A model generated the notes under the pieces. That model saw nothing but the letters and a program-made list of their open reading frames with translations, had not been told where the DNA came from and made no database searches. A stretch of DNA of 6,678 bases from Thermoanaerobaculaceae bacterium (lineage in GTDB: Bacteria > Acidobacteriota > UBA4820), in NCBI GenBank assembly GCA_012798145.1, contig JAAZNT010000002.1, positions 1 through 6,678 of the forward strand. The letters run 5' to 3'. The position numbers and the translations under genes are program-made. Of this stretch, positions 5,685 to 6,678 are shown piece after piece. Positions within the stretch are counted from its first letter, which is position 1. Every line of letters starts with the position of its first letter.

Positions 5685-6574
5685 AAATAAGAGAAGTGGC
5701 AATAATTTCTGGAAAGGGAGGCACAGGCAAAACGAGCATAACAGCGTCATTTGCCGTTTTGTCAAAAAATTGCGTTGTGGCAGACTGCGATGTTGACGCT
5801 CCAAATTTGCACCTCCTTTTAAATCCGAAAGAGACAGAAAGAAAGCCCTTTTTTGGAGAAAAAAAAGCAAAAATAATAAATGAAAAATGCGCTTATTGCG
5901 GAACCTGCCTAAACCTTTGCGCTTTTGGTGTTATTGAAGAGGTTTTCAAAGATGGCAAGTTACAACTTTCAGTAGATCCATTATTGTGCGATGGTTGCGG
6001 CGTTTGTTTTAGGTTCTGTCCATATTCCGCCATAGAGTTCAACGAAGAAGAATCGGCTTATTTTGTTGTTTCTAATACAAGATGCGGACCTATGGTTCAC
6101 GCTCAAATGGAAAGCGGCTCGGGAAATTCCGGCAAACTTGTCGGCACTATAAAAGAAAAAGCGAGAGAAATTGCAAAAGAGGGCGGTTTTGACTTTGTTT
6201 TGGTAGATGGGCCACCGGGTCTTGGATGTCCAGTTATCTCATCAATAAGCGGCTCATCAGAAACAATCCTTATAACAGAGCCGACTCTTTCTGCAATCAG
6301 CGATTTAAAAAGGATTCTTGACCTTCTTTCGAAATTTAAAATAAAAGCGAGCGTGATAATAAACAAATTTGATCTAAATTTGGCTTTGTCTGAACAGATA
6401 AAGACTTTCTGCCAAACTTCAGGTGTTAATTTTCTTGGAGAAATATCTTTTGACCCACAAATTCCACTGTTTCAATCAGAAAAATTGACTCCTGTTGAAG
6501 CGGAAGGGAACTCCGCCCTTCAAATAAAATCAATTTACGATAAAATTTTTTCCGATTTCTCAAAGGAGGATTGA
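5681..6574 (+). CDS. Second MinD/Mrp-family ATPase with 2x[4Fe-4S] ferredoxin domain
   Basis: The 297-residue paralogue of the ATPase at 3851 has Walker A SGKGGTGKTS at 10-19 (K12, K17), VADCDVDAPNLH at 33-44, and switch II DGPPGLGCP at 176-184. Cluster cysteines are C70-x2-C73-x2-C76-x3-C80 and C103-x2-C106-x2-C109-x3-C113-P. After the ferredoxin part it has RCGPMVHAQMESGSGNSGKL (134-153), a segment common in one class of these ATPases and absent from the first copy. The two are therefore complementary partners rather than a recent duplication, as in the paired ORP ATPases of Desulfovibrio; a heterodimer is likely but unproven. The start overlaps the radical SAM stop by 4 nt (ATGA), implying coupling. 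The second NifX-like gene follows after 1 nt. Confidence 0.9.
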   Translation: MKIREVAIISGKGGTGKTSITASFAVLSKNCVVADCDVDAPNLHLLLNPKETERKPFFGEKKAKIINEKCAYCGTCLNLCAFGVIEEVFKDGKLQLSVDPLLCDGCGVCFRFCPYSAIEFNEEESAYFVVSNTRCGPMVHAQMESGSGNSGKLVGTIKEKAREIAKEGGFDFVLVDGPPGLGCPVISSISGSSETILITEPTLSAISDLKRILDLLSKFKIKASVIINKFDLNLALSEQIKTFCQTSGVNFLGEISFDPQIPLFQSEKLTPVEAEGNSALQIKSIYDKIFSDFSKED

Positions 6575-6575
6575 A

Positions 6576-6678
6576 ATGTTAAAGATCGCAGTTCCGGCAA
6601 TCGGAAACCAGTTTTCAACACATTTTGGAGGAGCAGAAAAATTTTTAGTTTTTGATGTTGATGAGAAAAAGAAAGAGA
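6576..6678 (+). CDS. NifX-like protein, 5' part only (cut by window end)
   Basis: The first 34 codons read MLKIAVPAIGNQFSTHFG, then GAEKFLVFDVDEKKKE, and run off the window. The start, STHFGGAEKF and FDVDE match the N-terminus of Nitro_FeMo-Co (NifX-like) proteins. Unlike the copy at 2993 it keeps the His of the HFG motif, a residue often linked to cofactor binding in the family. AAAGGAGG at 6562-6569, inside the end of the ATPase gene, lies 6 nt before the ATG, and only 1 nt separates it from that gene's stop. A full-length member would be about 110-125 residues. Confidence 0.8.
   Translation, partial: MLKIAVPAIGNQFSTHFGGAEKFLVFDVDEKKKE

Noticed and set aside
1..6678. CRISPR array, tRNA/rRNA gene, insertion sequence or integration site
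   Set aside because: No regularly spaced repeats, RNA-gene sequence, transposase or flanking terminal repeats were seen.

Overview
This window looks like an AT-rich chromosomal segment (GC visibly below 50%, not computed) from an anaerobic, probably deep-branching bacterium. An archaeon is less likely, because there are sigma-70-like -35/-10 boxes and strong Shine-Dalgarno (SD) sequences. The anaerobic reading rests on gene content: two ferredoxin-fused MinD/Mrp-type ATPases, NifX-like cofactor-binding proteins, a radical SAM enzyme, a thioferritin-like ferritin and a methionine gamma-lyase-type enzyme. No marker in the window fixes the species.

Layout. Positions 1-33 hold a probable terminator for a plus-strand gene outside the window. 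A Cys/Met-metabolism PLP enzyme (40-1335) lies on the minus strand. The divergent intergenic region 1336-1455 carries a promoter for each direction, plus a perfect 14-bp palindrome at 1426-1439 just downstream of the plus-strand -10 box. From 1456 to the window end all genes are on the plus strand, with small gaps or overlaps and no visible internal terminator. They look like one operon: DUF134 regulator fused to a zinc ribbon with an RGG-like tail; DUF5320-type Gly/Arg-rich protein with a coiled-coil tail; DPSL/thioferritin-like ferritin; NifX-like protein; short TrmO/TsaA-like methyltransferase; MinD ATPase with two 4Fe-4S motifs; COG0731-type radical SAM protein; a second MinD-ferredoxin ATPase; and the start of a second NifX-like protein cut by the window edge.

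How the parts may work together. Paired Fe-S MinD ATPases with small NifX-like proteins resemble the orange protein (ORP) locus of Desulfovibrio and related clusters in other anaerobes. There, NifX-like proteins bind a metal-sulfur cofactor and the ATPases are thought to act as carriers or partners. A plausible model, and only inference, is a metal-sulfur cofactor assembly or trafficking system. In it the ATPases load or move a cluster, the NifX-like proteins hold it, the radical SAM protein performs an unknown modification, the ferritin manages iron or peroxide, and the DUF134 protein represses its own operon through the palindrome.

Most notable points: a strong ribosome binding site and ATG inside the DUF134 reading frame, which could make the zinc-ribbon/RGG part as a separate protein; the operator-like palindrome; a TrmO-like enzyme with an altered signature embedded in a metallocluster operon; and an unusual active-site signature in the PLP enzyme.
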